Shown here: in pieces, positions 1 to 12,311 of the stretch | How the letters are laid out: each line of letters begins with the position of its first letter | Numbering within the stretch: position 1 is the first letter of the stretch | Assembly: GCA_030268105.1 (NCBI GenBank) | Contig: BSDZ01000078.1 | Span: forward strand, 4,267,001 to 4,331,000 | DNA from: Volvox africanus | Taxonomy: Eukaryota; Chlorophyta; Chlorophyceae; Chlamydomonadales; Volvocaceae | Reading direction: 5' to 3' | Length of the DNA: 64,000 nucleotides | Translations under genes and position numbers: made by a program | The notes under the pieces: generated by a model | What the model was told of the DNA's origin: nothing | Seen by the model: only the letters and a program-made list of their open reading frames with translations | Databases searched by the model: none

Positions 1-1234
1 TGTAGCTCGAGCCTTACAGAGCAAGGGGCCTGCGTGAGGGAGCTACCGAACACCAGCACCCCGCAGATTATTAGATATGGTATGCGATGATGTAATCGGG
101 AAATTGGATCCTAATGCTTGGCCCGACAGAGACTGCGGGCGGGGACAGAGGAAAACGGACGCGTCACGAGGGTATCAGGATCTTACATGGGTGTTTTCTG
201 TAAGATACTATTTGTCCAAGTAGCCCGATTTATGTAATTTATAACAGTTGTGAATCCAGGGCTTTCGTCGTTCCCCGAACTGACGGATCTTAACCCTTGT
301 AGTACGCGCATACACCCATGTCACTCAATGGCGGCCTGTGAGGGGGCTAAAGCCGGCCCCGGCTAAAACCGCTATCTCGTGACATATCTTCGCACTCGCA
401 AGCCGAAATAATAAAAAAGTACAGAAATTGAAGTAAAATCTTGCGGGCAGCATTTCCCATTAATGGCAATTCCGTTTCCTGTCAAAAGCTGCGACTTCGC
501 AAACACCCTAAAGACGCGTGACATAGTACGAGGACATGAGGGACTACATAGTATCTCGCATGTTGCAGCGAGCCGCTGCAGACTCCATTCTGAAAGCACT
601 CTGCCCACTCGCTGGGGCGGGATGCCTGCGCCATTGACGGTGCGGAGGCCCGATTGCGGGAAGGACTGCCCCATGCTTACGATCGCCTCTCTGTATAATT
701 CCGCATCCTGGAATTGGGTTCTCTAGCGATCAGGCCGTGCCATAGTGCACGGTACGAGAACGAGCATACCCACATACACCCACATATCGCAGCCCTGTCC
801 TCTCATAGCAAGACTTGAGGTACGAGAAACGCACGTTTCCGTGGGTAGTTCGGAGCCGACTTCTTGCCTGTCCATGGCACAGCCGGAGCACGTTGCGCAA
901 ACTGGAGGTTGCACACCTTATTTGAAAAGCGGGCCCCGTAACAAGATACGATAATCAGTTCTGTAATCGCAGCCGCTCGCCAAGCTGGGCGACGTCTTAG
1001 TCCAACACCGCAGCGCGCTGCTGTGGCTGCTGGTGCAAGTACTGCATGCAGCGGGACGATGTAACCTGCCCTAGCAGCAAGCATAAAGAATGAGAGGGCG
1101 GCGATGAAGCAGCCGCAGCGGCGAAACGACGCCCTAGGCCAGCCGGTGCCACCGCGCTACGCCATAACCACTCAGCGCCTCTGAAGCACAAATCCAGCTC
1201 CTCCTTCGGGTATCCCAGAGAGCGTTAGAGGACA
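1..1234. other. No gene recognised
   Basis: I see no ORF with protein-like composition, splice logic or a recognisable motif here. The short overlapping ORFs on both strands (up to about 100 codons) look like chance. The 3' flank of the minus-strand gene that ends at 1235 lies in this stretch. Confidence 0.5.
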
Positions 1235-4219
1235 TCATGTTCCTTGGGGCAGGGGAGGAAGCATTACACGCCGGCTGACGGCACTCACGTGCCCCCCGGA
1301 CCCGGTCCTGGTGGCTGATGTTTCGATGCTACACTCAGGCCCGAACCCGGTCGCAGAGGCAGCACCGGACCCAGAGCCGCGTCGGATAGTCCGCACAGAA
1401 TATTTCCCATCGGCAGTCGTGTTCCTGTCGCCACCACCACTGCTGTAGCCACCATCACCACCATCCAAGCTGGAGTCACCGCGGACAGTATAACTGGTGC
1501 CACCAGCGTCGTTGCTGCCTGACTCCGAGTCCATCTCCGAATCTTGTTCAGACCCAACGTCCGCTTCTTCCGCCTCCTCCTCAGCCGTCGCTGCTGCTGC
1601 TGCCGCAGTTGCCATGGCTACCGCGTTGTTCAGTTGGCGCACAATCATGCTTCGGTTACCGCTGCCGCGTGAGCTGCTGTCGCACGCTTCCCTACAGCTG
1701 CACTCGTTGGCGTCTACTTCCGCCCCGCCATTTGCCATCCTTCGCATATGCTCCGCGCCCCGACGTAAATCGTCCATGAGGCGCGTCACTGCGGCCTGTA
1801 GCCGCCCCACCAACGCCGGGCTGGCACTGATGGTGTTAGCGTTGCGCTCCAGCGCGGATCGCATCCTGTGTCAATTGGACGCACCACGTCCACGGCGCGG
1901 TGCACCGGAATTTAACTAAGGTGTTTTACCACCAGAAGCGGAAGGAGGATGCGCAATATCTTGCAATCAAAGCAGCCAAAGTGCAACATGCGGGTTGTAT
2001 TGGCTTCAAAAGGGCTAGGAGTTTTGAGTCAACGATTCGGCCTCGGTCAAGGCGTGCGTGTATCAACGCACCTGCCGGCGGACATCATGTCCCGTGCTGC
2101 GGTGGCCAGCTGCTCGTCGTTTTTCTGAAAGACCGCGTCCGCATCACCCACCAGTGCCAGCATGTCCCTCTGTACCAGAGGCAGCTGCTCCGTAATGTTA
2201 CGCGCCGCATCCACTACCCGGTTCACCGCCTCGTATACAGCACGTGCCTGCATGGCACACAAGTACAAATCCTTGGCACGTGCATGAAGCCGTTCTAATT
2301 CCCAATCAAAGGCGCACGCACTGCATGCGGTCGTCCTCAATCCTGACAATGCATCCAGTATGTCCACGACAAAACGCAAATGATGTTGGATGGGAGTTCC
2401 AGCTTGTGGGTCGGTATTTTAGTCATACATACTGCGGAAAGCTCCATCCGACTGCGCGACGCCTATGAGGGTGGACCTAGTCTGGTCCTCGTATGACTGA
2501 CATATGCACGAAATGCTTCGCTACCTTGGGCGGCAGGCACTCGGGGAAGGACACTCCAGTCACTCGGGACTCGATGCCCCACTCCCAGTTCCAGCTCCGA
2601 CCGGGGGTGAGGCCATCTCCACCGGTGGCACTGCCGCAGTCCTTAGGCAGGAGCGGACTGACAGGCGCACCGGTGATGGGGAAGCTACTGCCTGAGCTGC
2701 CTACGCCACCAGCGGCGCTGTTACCGCCTCCCTGCACGCTACTGCTCAGCACGCTACCCGACTCCGAAACGGCGCAGAGCTGCGGCTCCACGGAGATCAA
2801 ATCATTGATTGACAGTGCATCGCTCATTCCGCCGTCGGCACTGCTTCGTATAGCTGCGGCCGTGGGGCCTGTCGTCTCCCCGGCCGCGGTGACGCCCGCC
2901 GCTTGACGGACAGCAAATATGGCCGCCTCCAGCACCAAGGTAACAGCTTTGGAGATCGAGTACGCGGATCTGTCACCCTTGCGGAGGGCCGCCGCGTCGC
3001 GCCCTGAGCTCGCCCCTGCCGTGCTGCATTTTGCCAGCCGGAACAACGCGTGGTTGGCACTGCTTATCGCGCGCCTAAGCACCGCGGCGGCTTCATCGGC
3101 GTGTGCGGCTGTGGTGATGCCCTTACTGGCTATAGCGGCTGTGCTGCCAACAGACTGGTCCGCACCACGGGTCAGGGAAAGGGTGCGCAAGATGACGTTA
3201 TTACTCAAGGCCGAATGTTGCGCCGCGTTAGTGGCTGCGGTCTCCATAAGGTTGATTGCTGACGTGATGGCGACGAGCCGCCGGCCCGCCTCAAGCTGCA
3301 GCTGTATTAGTGGTGCACCAACGGTTGTGACTGCTGCGGCAATTGCAGCGGCCTGCTGCGCCACCGTGGCGGCAGCCTCCACGATAGCCGCGGCGCCGTG
3401 GGCACTGGCCACTCGAAGTGGTGAGGCTACTTGCTTGTCCAGATTAATTGCACCAATGGATGTGCCTAAGACCTTGGTGTTCGGCTGCTGCAGCAGCCGC
3501 CAGGAAAACGTGCGCGCTCCTGGAGCTGATGAAGGCACAACCGTCACCAGCAAACGCAGACCGGGGGCCGCCTTGCGCATGGAGACCAGGGAAGAGCTTA
3601 CTCTCGCTGCGTGCTGATGCAATCGCTGATACTGTCGAGATGCGCCTGGAACAGACCATCCATTACTGGCAGGAATCACTGTAAGCTGCATTCTGTTGTC
3701 ATCATACGACAACTGTGCGGGGGCTGGGTGAGACTGTAACGCTGCTGTCAGCTCCTGAACTGCATATGCAACATCCCGGTCGGCTTCTGCTATAGCCGGG
3801 CGGCTGGTGAGGAGATGCCGTACTTCGAAAGGCAGCGGCCGATTGCTATTATCGGCATAGAGCACGTCGATAAGCAACTGAGGCACACTTCGTATACCAT
3901 CGGTCTCAACCTCCAGATTGAGAGCGTACTCCGGATCAGGGGAGGAGGCGACAGCGAAAGCGGCCTGTATGAAGACCCGCGGAATGTCATTCCAAGGGAG
4001 CACCTGGGAAGAACAAGCGCTTCGCATGGAACCGATCTACCTTTGCGTCCCATAACGCGTCGTGCAGCGTGTTATTAAAATTCACGACAGTGCTAACAGC
4101 ACTCTCGAAATCCGTGAAGAAGTCATCGTAGGCTCTGACGCCAAGCCGTTTTATCTGCACGGGTTCTAAGCTTGCATCATCTTGCTCCTTTTCCACACGT
4201 GGCACTAGGGCAAGGGAAG
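1235..4219 (-). CDS. Uncharacterised multi-exon gene, low-complexity and Ala-rich
   Basis: Not recognised. Reading down the minus strand the exons are about 4219-4041, 4003-2525, about 2380-2072 and 1865-1235 (stop). The junctions 4041/4003 (phase 0) and 2072/1865 (phase 2) join in frame with GT-AG borders; the 5' end and the start of the third exon are unresolved. The first exon has a conserved-looking helix (YDDFFTDFESAV then NFNNTLHDAL). The long second exon has a soluble N-terminal part with VPQLLIDVLY, followed by a roughly 250-residue Ala/Val-rich helical stretch. The last exon is acidic, Ser/Gly-rich and probably disordered. I see no signal peptide or obvious membrane span. The helix and the LIDV(L/I)Y segment also appear in the minus-strand gene at 7.15-11.7 kb, suggesting tandem paralogues. 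Confidence 0.5.
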
Positions 4220-5192
4220 CTGTAACTGGTGCTCCCCGGCTTATGCCGCATCCCATGCGTCCAAAAGGTCTCTGATGCGTTGATAATCTGCGTTGATTAT
4301 TTTTTTTAACAACAAGCACATAAGAAATGCCTTGTTGATGCGGTTGGACGACTATTTTGGTAGAGTGGAGAAGCTTTTTGCCTAGACTACAGCAGCGCAG
4401 ATAGCCCCATAGATAAACGAGGGTTGAAGGGCGATAAGCGGGAGCAGGTTGATTTATTGGTTAGTTTTAACGAAACAGCATAGACAATCCTCGCATTAAT
4501 GCAAAACGGCATGTGTCATACGAAACGTCGGCTTACCTTGCGCCGCACGCGGGCGTTTATCACACATCAGAAAAGAAGTCCACGTATTATGAAATTAAAT
4601 AAATCTACCATATTGCCGGATGTCCACATTGGTGGATGGTGGATGCTCACATCGAGACCCAAGGTTCCAATGGCTTCGCCGTGCAGTCAGCGCTGCGCCC
4701 CTACTCAGTTGTTTGGGGTTTCCTAATTTTCCCGCCCGTTAATTTAATAGAAACGTTTAACTAAACTAACGTGACATCCAATTATCTTGCTTCAGCAAGG
4801 CATCCCTACATGCAAACGCGCTGTTCGCAAGATTCGGTTACATTCGATGCAGGCGTGGCCATGAAGGCGTGCCGTGGACGCCATGCCTTGCTGAACTTAA
4901 TACCTTTGATAGGATTGGGATAACGAAGAGGTCCAGCAGGCTTCGATAAGTTACCGTATTCGTTACTACAGCAAAGGACAGACCAGTGTACAATGAATAA
5001 TCCAGGCCCAGCAGCCTAGCTCCACGCCATTACGCTGCGTCACACTGCTTAAAGCGAGCCTCTCTGCAGCGGTAATCGTTCCCCAAGGAGCCCTGCTTCC
5101 TTTTGTCAACACCAACCAATACGTGCAAATGGCCACACGGCCAGGTATCAAAAACACCAGAGCCATGATGCATGCATCCGGCGTGTTATCAC
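4220..5192. other. Gap without a recognised gene
   Basis: The upstream region of the 1235-4219 gene probably holds its first exon and promoter, but I could not place a start codon. A minus-strand ORF around 4966-5166 might be a further exon of the fragment at 5193-5772; it has no motif I recognise. Confidence 0.4.
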
Positions 5193-5772
5193 CATTCCAG
5201 ACGCAGCCCCTGTGACAGTTATTTCTTGGTTATAGCAGGATGCTCCCCCACATTGCGCGCGCCCAGATGACCAGTCTCCGGGTAGGCATCCATCTATAAA
5301 TCCGAGCCTGCCCGTGGCCCGATCCAACTGCAACACAAATTGGCGCAAGTTTGCATCTCATAATTTTCCCAATCATCGTCGGCTAGGCTCGTTAAGCTCG
5401 TTAAGCCGCATTTAGGCAGTTAGCACGCAGAGTATCAACGCAGGCGCGCACACGGTATACAGGTGTGTAAGGACAGGGGCAATCGTGTACGAACTTGGCC
5501 GAGGCCAATACGCGGCCGCAGTACAGAATGGAATCTAAAACAAAGTGGCACCATGCTACACCAATTAGTGGCCATTACCTTCCAGACCTGCACGGCTTGA
5601 GGCACCACACCGCCGTCTACACGGTGCACAAGTGCTGTATTAGGCAGCCGTAAAACCATGGACAACTCACCGGTACCACCGTCCAAGGCGATCAGTTTTA
5701 CGTACGGCTGCTGCCAGCGTCGTGTCAAGGGGAGCGGTAATAAGCAAGCCCGTGTATGGGTCACGGAGAGCG
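5193..5772 (-). CDS. Partial gene, possible PQQ-like beta-propeller protein
   Basis: Three exons join in phase on the minus strand: 5772-5671 (ends phase 1 at a GTGAGT donor), 5634-5579 (donor GTAATG) and 5327-5193. The peptide contains KLIALDGGT, then LVHRVDGGVVPQAVQVWK, then LDRATGRLGF and a Cys-containing segment (RAQCGGASCYNQE). LD.ATG-type blades are typical of PQQ-like or WD-like propeller repeats, which is the only basis for the name. Start and end exons are not found; they may lie in 5773-7150 and 4900-5190. The exons look real because three splice junctions agree in phase. The family call is weak. Confidence 0.35.
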
Positions 5773-7151
5773 CTGGGGGTGGCAGTAACAGATGCCACGA
5801 GCCACCGCTGGCGGCAGATAGACCACCACTGCATTAAAACTCGCAACCGCATCATCAGCCATATACTCTTATCCGACATCCAAGGAAAAAACACACATTT
5901 AGATGTATCAAAAGCCGACACACGAACTTAATTGCAAGCTCAATCCCTACCGCCCCCGCTGCTGCTGCTGCACTGATTATCCCGAGAGCCCGTGATCAGA
6001 TGTACTGTGCAGCCACAGAACCGGGCAAAGATACGTGTATGAATTTATAACGACGCATCGGTGCGTTGCTGTGTATGCGGGGCAATTATCATCGTGGGGA
6101 TAAAAGGCGGCTCAGGATGGACATGATTAATATCAAAAACATTAGCCCAGCGCTCAGGCACATGTGGCGCCCCCAGCCGTGCGCCCTGGGACGCACGTCA
6201 TGTACGGCCTCATGCATTTGTTACGATAAAAGGGATGACATGGCGGCATCTAGGTATAGACAGTCATAGCGAGACACGCATTCCCCTAGGAACGCGCAAG
6301 GACGCGTGACATAGCACGCGCTATTTTCAAAAAAGTACAAGGTAGCTCCTGCACGCACAAATTGCACACCCAAGATGACCACGCACTGCATATCCATATC
6401 CTTGCGCTCGCTCCTCACATAAAGACTTGCAGCCAACCCAGCACCTCATGTGCTGGGATATGAATGAAATGCAAACCACCTAACAAACATTCATTAGAGA
6501 GACACTGTTTCAAACTGCTAGTCTTCGCCACGCCGCCACAGAGAGTGGTGCACGTTTAATCCTTGCACTGGTATCAAGTCGAGGTTGGAACTCATCGTTA
6601 CTCTCCTCAATCGATACATGGTTATACCACAATTTAACCGCTCTGTCCTGCCGTTCCCTAGAACCTCCGGCCAAAGCCCGCCCACTATCACGCTATCCAA
6701 AACGACAAGGCCCGGAAAAGCCAATGCAGACATGCTTTTAGATGCGCTCCCCTGCCATACTTGCCTGCGCAACGCACCCGGTATACACTTCACAGCCAAG
6801 TTACATGTTCCCTGCGTGCAACGGGTGCGGCTGGTGCCAGCATTGATGATCACCAGCCCCCAAGGCAAGATACGGTCGGGACCCAAATCGCAAGCTGGCT
6901 GCGATGCCCGACCAGTTGCTCCTTTTACTCTCGTACGGGGCATCCTGGCCCTGGCTCCGTTGTCATGGTCCACCCTGTGCTGTCGCCCCGCTTTGCCGTT
7001 CTCGTGGTGGTATCCGACCAGACTGACCATCGCTCTCGGCATCGCAACCGTGCGTCTGGAGCCGCGGTTGAAGACCTGGCATGGCCAGAGGTGCATCCCG
7101 GAGGGCCCGTGAACACACATTCAACGATTTAGCAGGCAGCATCATTCCCAC
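5773..7151. other. Gap; unresolved overlapping ORFs at 6518-7132
   Basis: Both strands are open for 500-600 bases around 6518-7132 (200 codons on minus, 175 and 123 on plus). None of the translations shows a family motif or the residue bias of the neighbouring genes. The minus-strand frame could hold upstream exons of the propeller-like fragment ending at 5772, but I found no phase-consistent splice chain. Confidence 0.3.
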
Positions 7152-10100
7152 TTAGCCCCTATGTCCCGCGCCAGCTTGACCCAGCGCACTCTGTGCTGCG
7201 AGTGCCGCCTGCTGTTGTTGCTGCTGTTGCTGCAGCATCGCCTGCTGCTGTGAGCTGACAGTAAAGCCGCCATAACCCAGCTGGGCGAGCATTGCCATCG
7301 TGTTGGCGTCATACCCGGCGGATTGGTAGGCTCCTACCAAGTTGGCAGTCTGCTGGGTGACGGCGGCAGCGCCACCGCTCCCGCTGGGTGCAGCTGCACC
7401 CGGGGTGGTAGTACCGTTGGCCGCAGCCCCAGCAAGCAGGTTGTGGGATGAACCCTTTTGAGTCCCCATCGTTATGCTCCCCAGGGTGCCCGTGCCATAG
7501 GCGGCGTATGCTGCGTACGGGTTGTTATATGCGTAGCCGTACGCTTGTGCCATTGCCAGCTGCGCCGCATAATCCGCACTGGTGCCATGGGCCGCGAGTT
7601 CCGGGGCATCGGCTGCTGGTTTTGGAGCCTGGGGCGCGTTGTTCTGCGGGTACGTGGCGGCTCCATTGGGCACTGCCGCCGGCGCTGACAACGTCGACTG
7701 CAACGGCACCTGCATACCGTACATATTGTACGCTGCCGCAGCTGCAGCAGCCTGCTGCATCTGTAGCGCTTGCTGCTGCTGCAACATGGCGATGCCGCCA
7801 AGTGCAGCGACGGCGCCTCCACCTGCTGCGGCGGCATTTCCAACGATGTCACCCTGCGCGCCGTACTGCTGGCCTCCAACACCACCACCCTGCACTTGCG
7901 CTTCTGCCTTTGCTTGGGCCGCGATTGCACCAACGGCCAGTGTGTCCGACATGACAGTCAGCGTTGTGCGGTCCATGTTGTTGGCAGTCAGCGCCAGTGT
8001 CATGGACGCCGCCAGCTCCGTTGGATTTACGGAGGACCTCATCAGCGCTAGCATCTCAGGAGAGAATGATGGCTTCACGATGCTGCGAGGAAGCTTGGTA
8101 GTCAGCTCTGCGGAGTGCGGAAACGGGGAAGGAGGAAGGACGAATCAGCAAGCGTGCAATCGGAACGCAGGTATGAAGAGTTAGCCGGCCTGCCGCAGAT
8201 ATTTTGACCATGAAGGAACGAGGGAACGAGTAGACGGCCGGCTTTCAGTTGCACTGTAGCTGTCCTTGTCAGAGGACCCATGCCACCTTGCTGCTTGCCC
8301 GCCTAAAGCCTCACCGTCCTGTTACTCTCCTCCAGTAATCGCTTTCCTCCCAACGCGTTACCCTCGCAGATTCATCGTGGCTACCATTTTTTGTTTACAA
8401 TTCCTTCCTCCTTTACGGCCGCATTCAACACCATACCCGCAAGCTTGAGCTGTAAGTCAGCCCTTATCTCCGTCTGCGCACGAGAATACGCGTCCACAAT
8501 GCGTTGTACGTTCCGGCTGTATGTCTCAAAGACCTGCAGTTGCACACCAACAGAAACAGCGTTTTCCTCCTGAAATTGCACCTGAAACGACGCACATGCA
8601 GCGGGCAGCAGCTTGCCTGTGCTTAAGTGAAAACCCTTTGGCACTTCTAATCGCGGCTCATGAGGGCTACTAGCCAATCACCACCTGACGGTAAAAATCT
8701 CTGCACGCCATTACTTGAAATACGGCGTGCAGAGGCATTTCCTTCCCTTTCCCTCCCCAGCATTACGTTAAGACCCGTCCAGTGTCCAACTACGCACCTG
8801 CTCGGCCTCATAGATTGTCGCCAAGGTATTGTTAATGACACGCATCACCGTGGCGGCCTCCATGATGCCCAGCTTATGTGCCTTTGCCGCCTCGGGGCCG
8901 AGCGTGTAAAATTCGCGAACCTCCTCGTGCAGCTTCTGGTACTGCGGACGCAGCGGGGCCAGGCTAGTCCGGCTCTCCTGGACTACCGCCGCGAGAGCCA
9001 GCAGTGAGTCCCAAACGCCGCGAATCTGCAAGATCGCATCATTCAAATGTGGGAGTGCCAAATCGAAGACAGGTAGGTGAATTGACAAACTCGAATACGA
9101 GGATTGTCGCGGATCATATCTCTGTTAGGTGCACCCATGTAATACTTCGCGTGACCAATGTGTGTGAAATGTTGGACTTGGATCAGCGTGGTGCTCAACC
9201 GACCCACCAAGGGAGGCAGACAGTCGGGGAAGGTCTTGGTCATCAGCAAAGACTGGTCCGCCACGACGTCCAGCTCAAAGCGGAACGTCGTCTCGTTGTT
9301 AATGAGACGCGGCGTTATGGTGAAGGGTTCCTGAGAGGTTTGAGTGCGGACGGGCCAAAAAGGACTTGAAATTGGGATTGCTAGTGCTGGATGTAACGGA
9401 TAAGATTACGCACCCGCTGCTCGTCCCCAACCGGTCGCCATATAAGCCTCCCTTTCTAAATAAAAAATTGCATGCCCCTCGTGCATGCCTCTCGTATCCC
9501 AACACTGCATACTCGCATATCGACATGCGCCTTTCCTCCATCCCTTCCCCCCACCTCTCCGTCTCATCGGAGGATTTGACCTCCTTACCTGAACCCCCCA
9601 TCCTGCCCGGTCAGCCCCCCTCCCAAGCTTACATGGTGTGTCAGAAGCGTAACAATGTGCACGCTGTCCAAATGGCGTCTGCACATGGTCCACGTTGTGT
9701 CCGCTACCCGCCGGATGGCCTCACACACCATGTGCGCCACGTCCCCCAGGCTGCCGTCGGGCATACTGAGCGGCGTCGAGTAGATCCATGCCGTCTTAGC
9801 CACCGCTTTGGCCAGCTTGAATAACACAGCATTCAACTGCTGAATCTTCCGGTTGGCCTCCACGTATTCGCGCGCCACCGGCAACGTCTTAAGCTTCCGG
9901 CAGTGCTTAGGCTCCTCTACCAACGACAGTGGGGGCTCGTACCTATCAAACAGGCGGGCCAGGTCATTGCCCACAACCGCCACGCTTTGCTCTGCGCGCA
10001 GGATTGCATCGGTGATCCCGCTGTATATTACATCAATAAGCGTCACGGGAATGACGTTTTCCTCGCCAAGGATAGCTGCGGCAGAGCCCGGCGGCGGCGG

Positions 10101-11728
10101 TTCACCTGCTGCTGTCCCCCCAGCAGTACGCAGGGACGGTCGCAAGGCATTTTGCGACGGAGCCCGTGACGATGACGCAATAGCGGCTGACGCGGCCGCG
10201 GTCGCAAGCTCATTAGCACTAGATGCTCGGCTGAAGCGTACCGTCCGATGCGGTTTTAGTAGCGCCTTCGTCTCGCCTGCATTGCCCTGCGTGACTGATG
10301 TCGCCAGTTTGGCCGGATATTGGTGCCGCATCAACCGTACATATGCGCAGCGGCCCTTAACGGGGCACGCCGCTTGGGTCACGTTGAAGTAGACGCCAAA
10401 GTTAGGCCCCAAGTGCTGCTGCAGCGCAGCCACGCAACCATTAAAATGCTGCAGATGCTGGAAAAGCAGGTGTGGCACCTCCACGGCATCACTTGTGTCT
10501 GAGGAGGCTGACTCCGCTGTTCCCGGGGGCCGACCCGGACCTAGTGGCTGCTCGTCACTGCCCGACTGCGGAACACCCAGCTCCCCACCGTTGCTACGCG
10601 CCGCTGGTGAGGATGCCGTGGAATCCGTTGCCACTCCGCCAGCGGGGCCCTGGCCGCTGCTGCTGCGTTCGAGTGTTGGGCCAAGCATAGACGTATGGAT
10701 GGGACTCCTGAAGCCCCCTCCCAGCAGCGCGAGAGTTGCCGCACCCGGCGTCTCCTTCCGCGAGAGGCGCGGGACCTCAACAATGGTTATATTGCTGCCA
10801 CTGATCCGAGCTCCACCAGCTTGGCCGGCAGTTGCGGCCGCGTCAGCCTGAGCAGCCATGAAGTCCATAAGGCCCAGTCGCGCCTGCGCCAATGCTGCAT
10901 CAGCTTCCCGAAGCTCTTGGTTCTTGATCCATTCGACAAGGATATGGTGCTGCGAGCGAGGGGAATGATACAAGATACGGGGAGGTGCGGGTAACACTCA
11001 TTGACGTTGCATTCATGTCCAAGCAGAGAGCAAGGCTACAGTCCTGCGAGGCAGGCTACATAATGTAGCAGGAAAGGGCGATTATGGACCCAGCGCGTGG
11101 CGGGTGCCCATGCATGCGTGATTACAGCTGCATCTATACACATGCGTTCGTACACTCATGCTCCGACCAACACAAAACCAACTGTTAAGCTGAGAGACCA
11201 CATACTCATCATCCCGGATCTGCGGGCTTACAGTAGGAATACAGAGCAGAGGATTTCGCTGTGCCCCGGCTTTGAGATGTGAAAGCGTTGGTGGACACCC
11301 TATTGGGATGCGAACCGCACGTAACAGGCAACTTCGCGGGCCTAAAGCTGCGCGCCACACCTGGGGTGCAGCACGCTGCTGTTTGTTGAAGGGAGTGACA
11401 AGGTCGAGCTGCAACGAGTCAACATTCCGTTGGATCGCAACCTCAGCCACCATGGCCCCGAGGACCGGCGCAAGGAGATTTTGCACGTTGACTGCATAGT
11501 CATTGATGACGTTATTCCACGTGACAAACTGTGCCAAAATGGTTTCCATTTCTTCCAATAAGGCATCGAATTCGGGTATTTGCTCCGTTCGAGGGAGCAC
11601 GATACTTTCAAGCTCAAAGTCCTCATCGTCCCGGATAACCTTAATTTCCGGCGCCACAGAGGACGCCGAACGGGATGCGCCGCAACCCAGTTTTGGAGAT
11701 GAGCGGAGCCCCCGCGGGGACCCGCTGA
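7152..11728 (-). CDS. Uncharacterised multi-exon gene with Gln/Ala-rich C-terminus
   Basis: Not recognised. Exons in order on the minus strand: about 11728-11361, 10949-9633, 9330-9091, 9025-8798, about 8625-8399 and 8105-7152 (stop). The joins 11361/10949, 9633/9330 and 9091/9025 all fall in phase 0 between plausible GT-AG sites; the first and fifth exon starts are uncertain. The N-terminal part has an acidic helix (PEFDALLEEMETILAQF then WNNVINDY). Next come a Ser/Gly-rich linker, a segment with VTLIDVIY and YVEANRKIQQLNAVLF, a probable beta region (TTFRFELDVVADQS), a helical region (FETYSRNVQRIVDAYSRA) and a Q/A/G/Y-rich tail with poly-Gln runs. Helix and LIDVIY similarity to the 1235-4219 gene suggests duplication. 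It sits head-to-head with the M14 peptidase. Confidence 0.5.
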
Positions 11729-12311
11729 AAATGGGTCACGCCAGCTCCACGACGGGAGCCTCGTGCTGAACACAGGCCTCCTAGAGACCACACCAGTAAG
11801 CCGCCAGCGCAAACAGCTGTCCTAACGCTGTCCGCGGGCCGCGCTAACCCAACCAAAGCCAAATCTTTCAATGCCCACCAGCAAAAATTTCTTACAAAAC
11901 AGAACGGAGGCAACTCTTAAGTCCTCATGAAGCTCTTAAGACCCAATAGCGTGCAAGTGAAGATTTCCCCGCCAGCCACGACAAAGGACGCACGGATGTT
12001 TTGCTTCAGAACCTACACTTCAAGTGCGTTGAGAGCAACATTAATGTAATGAATAAGGTGGATTCAGGGCAAAGCCAGGGTGGAAACTTCGAAGAGTCGT
12101 ACGACATACCACCAGTTTCTCTGCAACCAACGTCCCCCAATCAAACGCGACGCAAGCGCTCAAACGGCAGTAACCCTGTACCCGACGGAAGTTCTTGGTT
12201 TAACCGTAACCATGACTTAATTACATTTTTTCCATCCCACCTTCCATCCTGTCGTTGCGTATGCTGTAAAATCCAAACTAGCTGGATGCGTCCAGTTCTG
12301 TGGAAGTGGAC
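11729..12311. promoter_or_regulatory. Divergent intergenic region
   Basis: About 0.6 kb separates the 5' side of the minus-strand unknown gene from the ATG of the plus-strand M14 peptidase. It must carry 5' leaders and probably a shared or back-to-back promoter. I see no convincing TATA box or named element; the call rests on gene orientation alone. Confidence 0.4.

Noticed and set aside
6518..7132. 200-codon minus-strand ORF as a gene
   Set aside because: Both strands are open here and no translation shows a family motif or phase-consistent splice sites.
7448..7954. Long plus-strand ORFs opposite the Q/A-rich exon
   Set aside because: They are antisense shadows of GC-rich Ala/Gln codons in the minus-strand gene and have no motif or splice context.
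8381..10997. Minus-strand helical segments as part of a dynein heavy chain tail
   Set aside because: Some helices looked tail-like, but there is no AAA+ motor, no P-loop and no conserved dynein tail motif.
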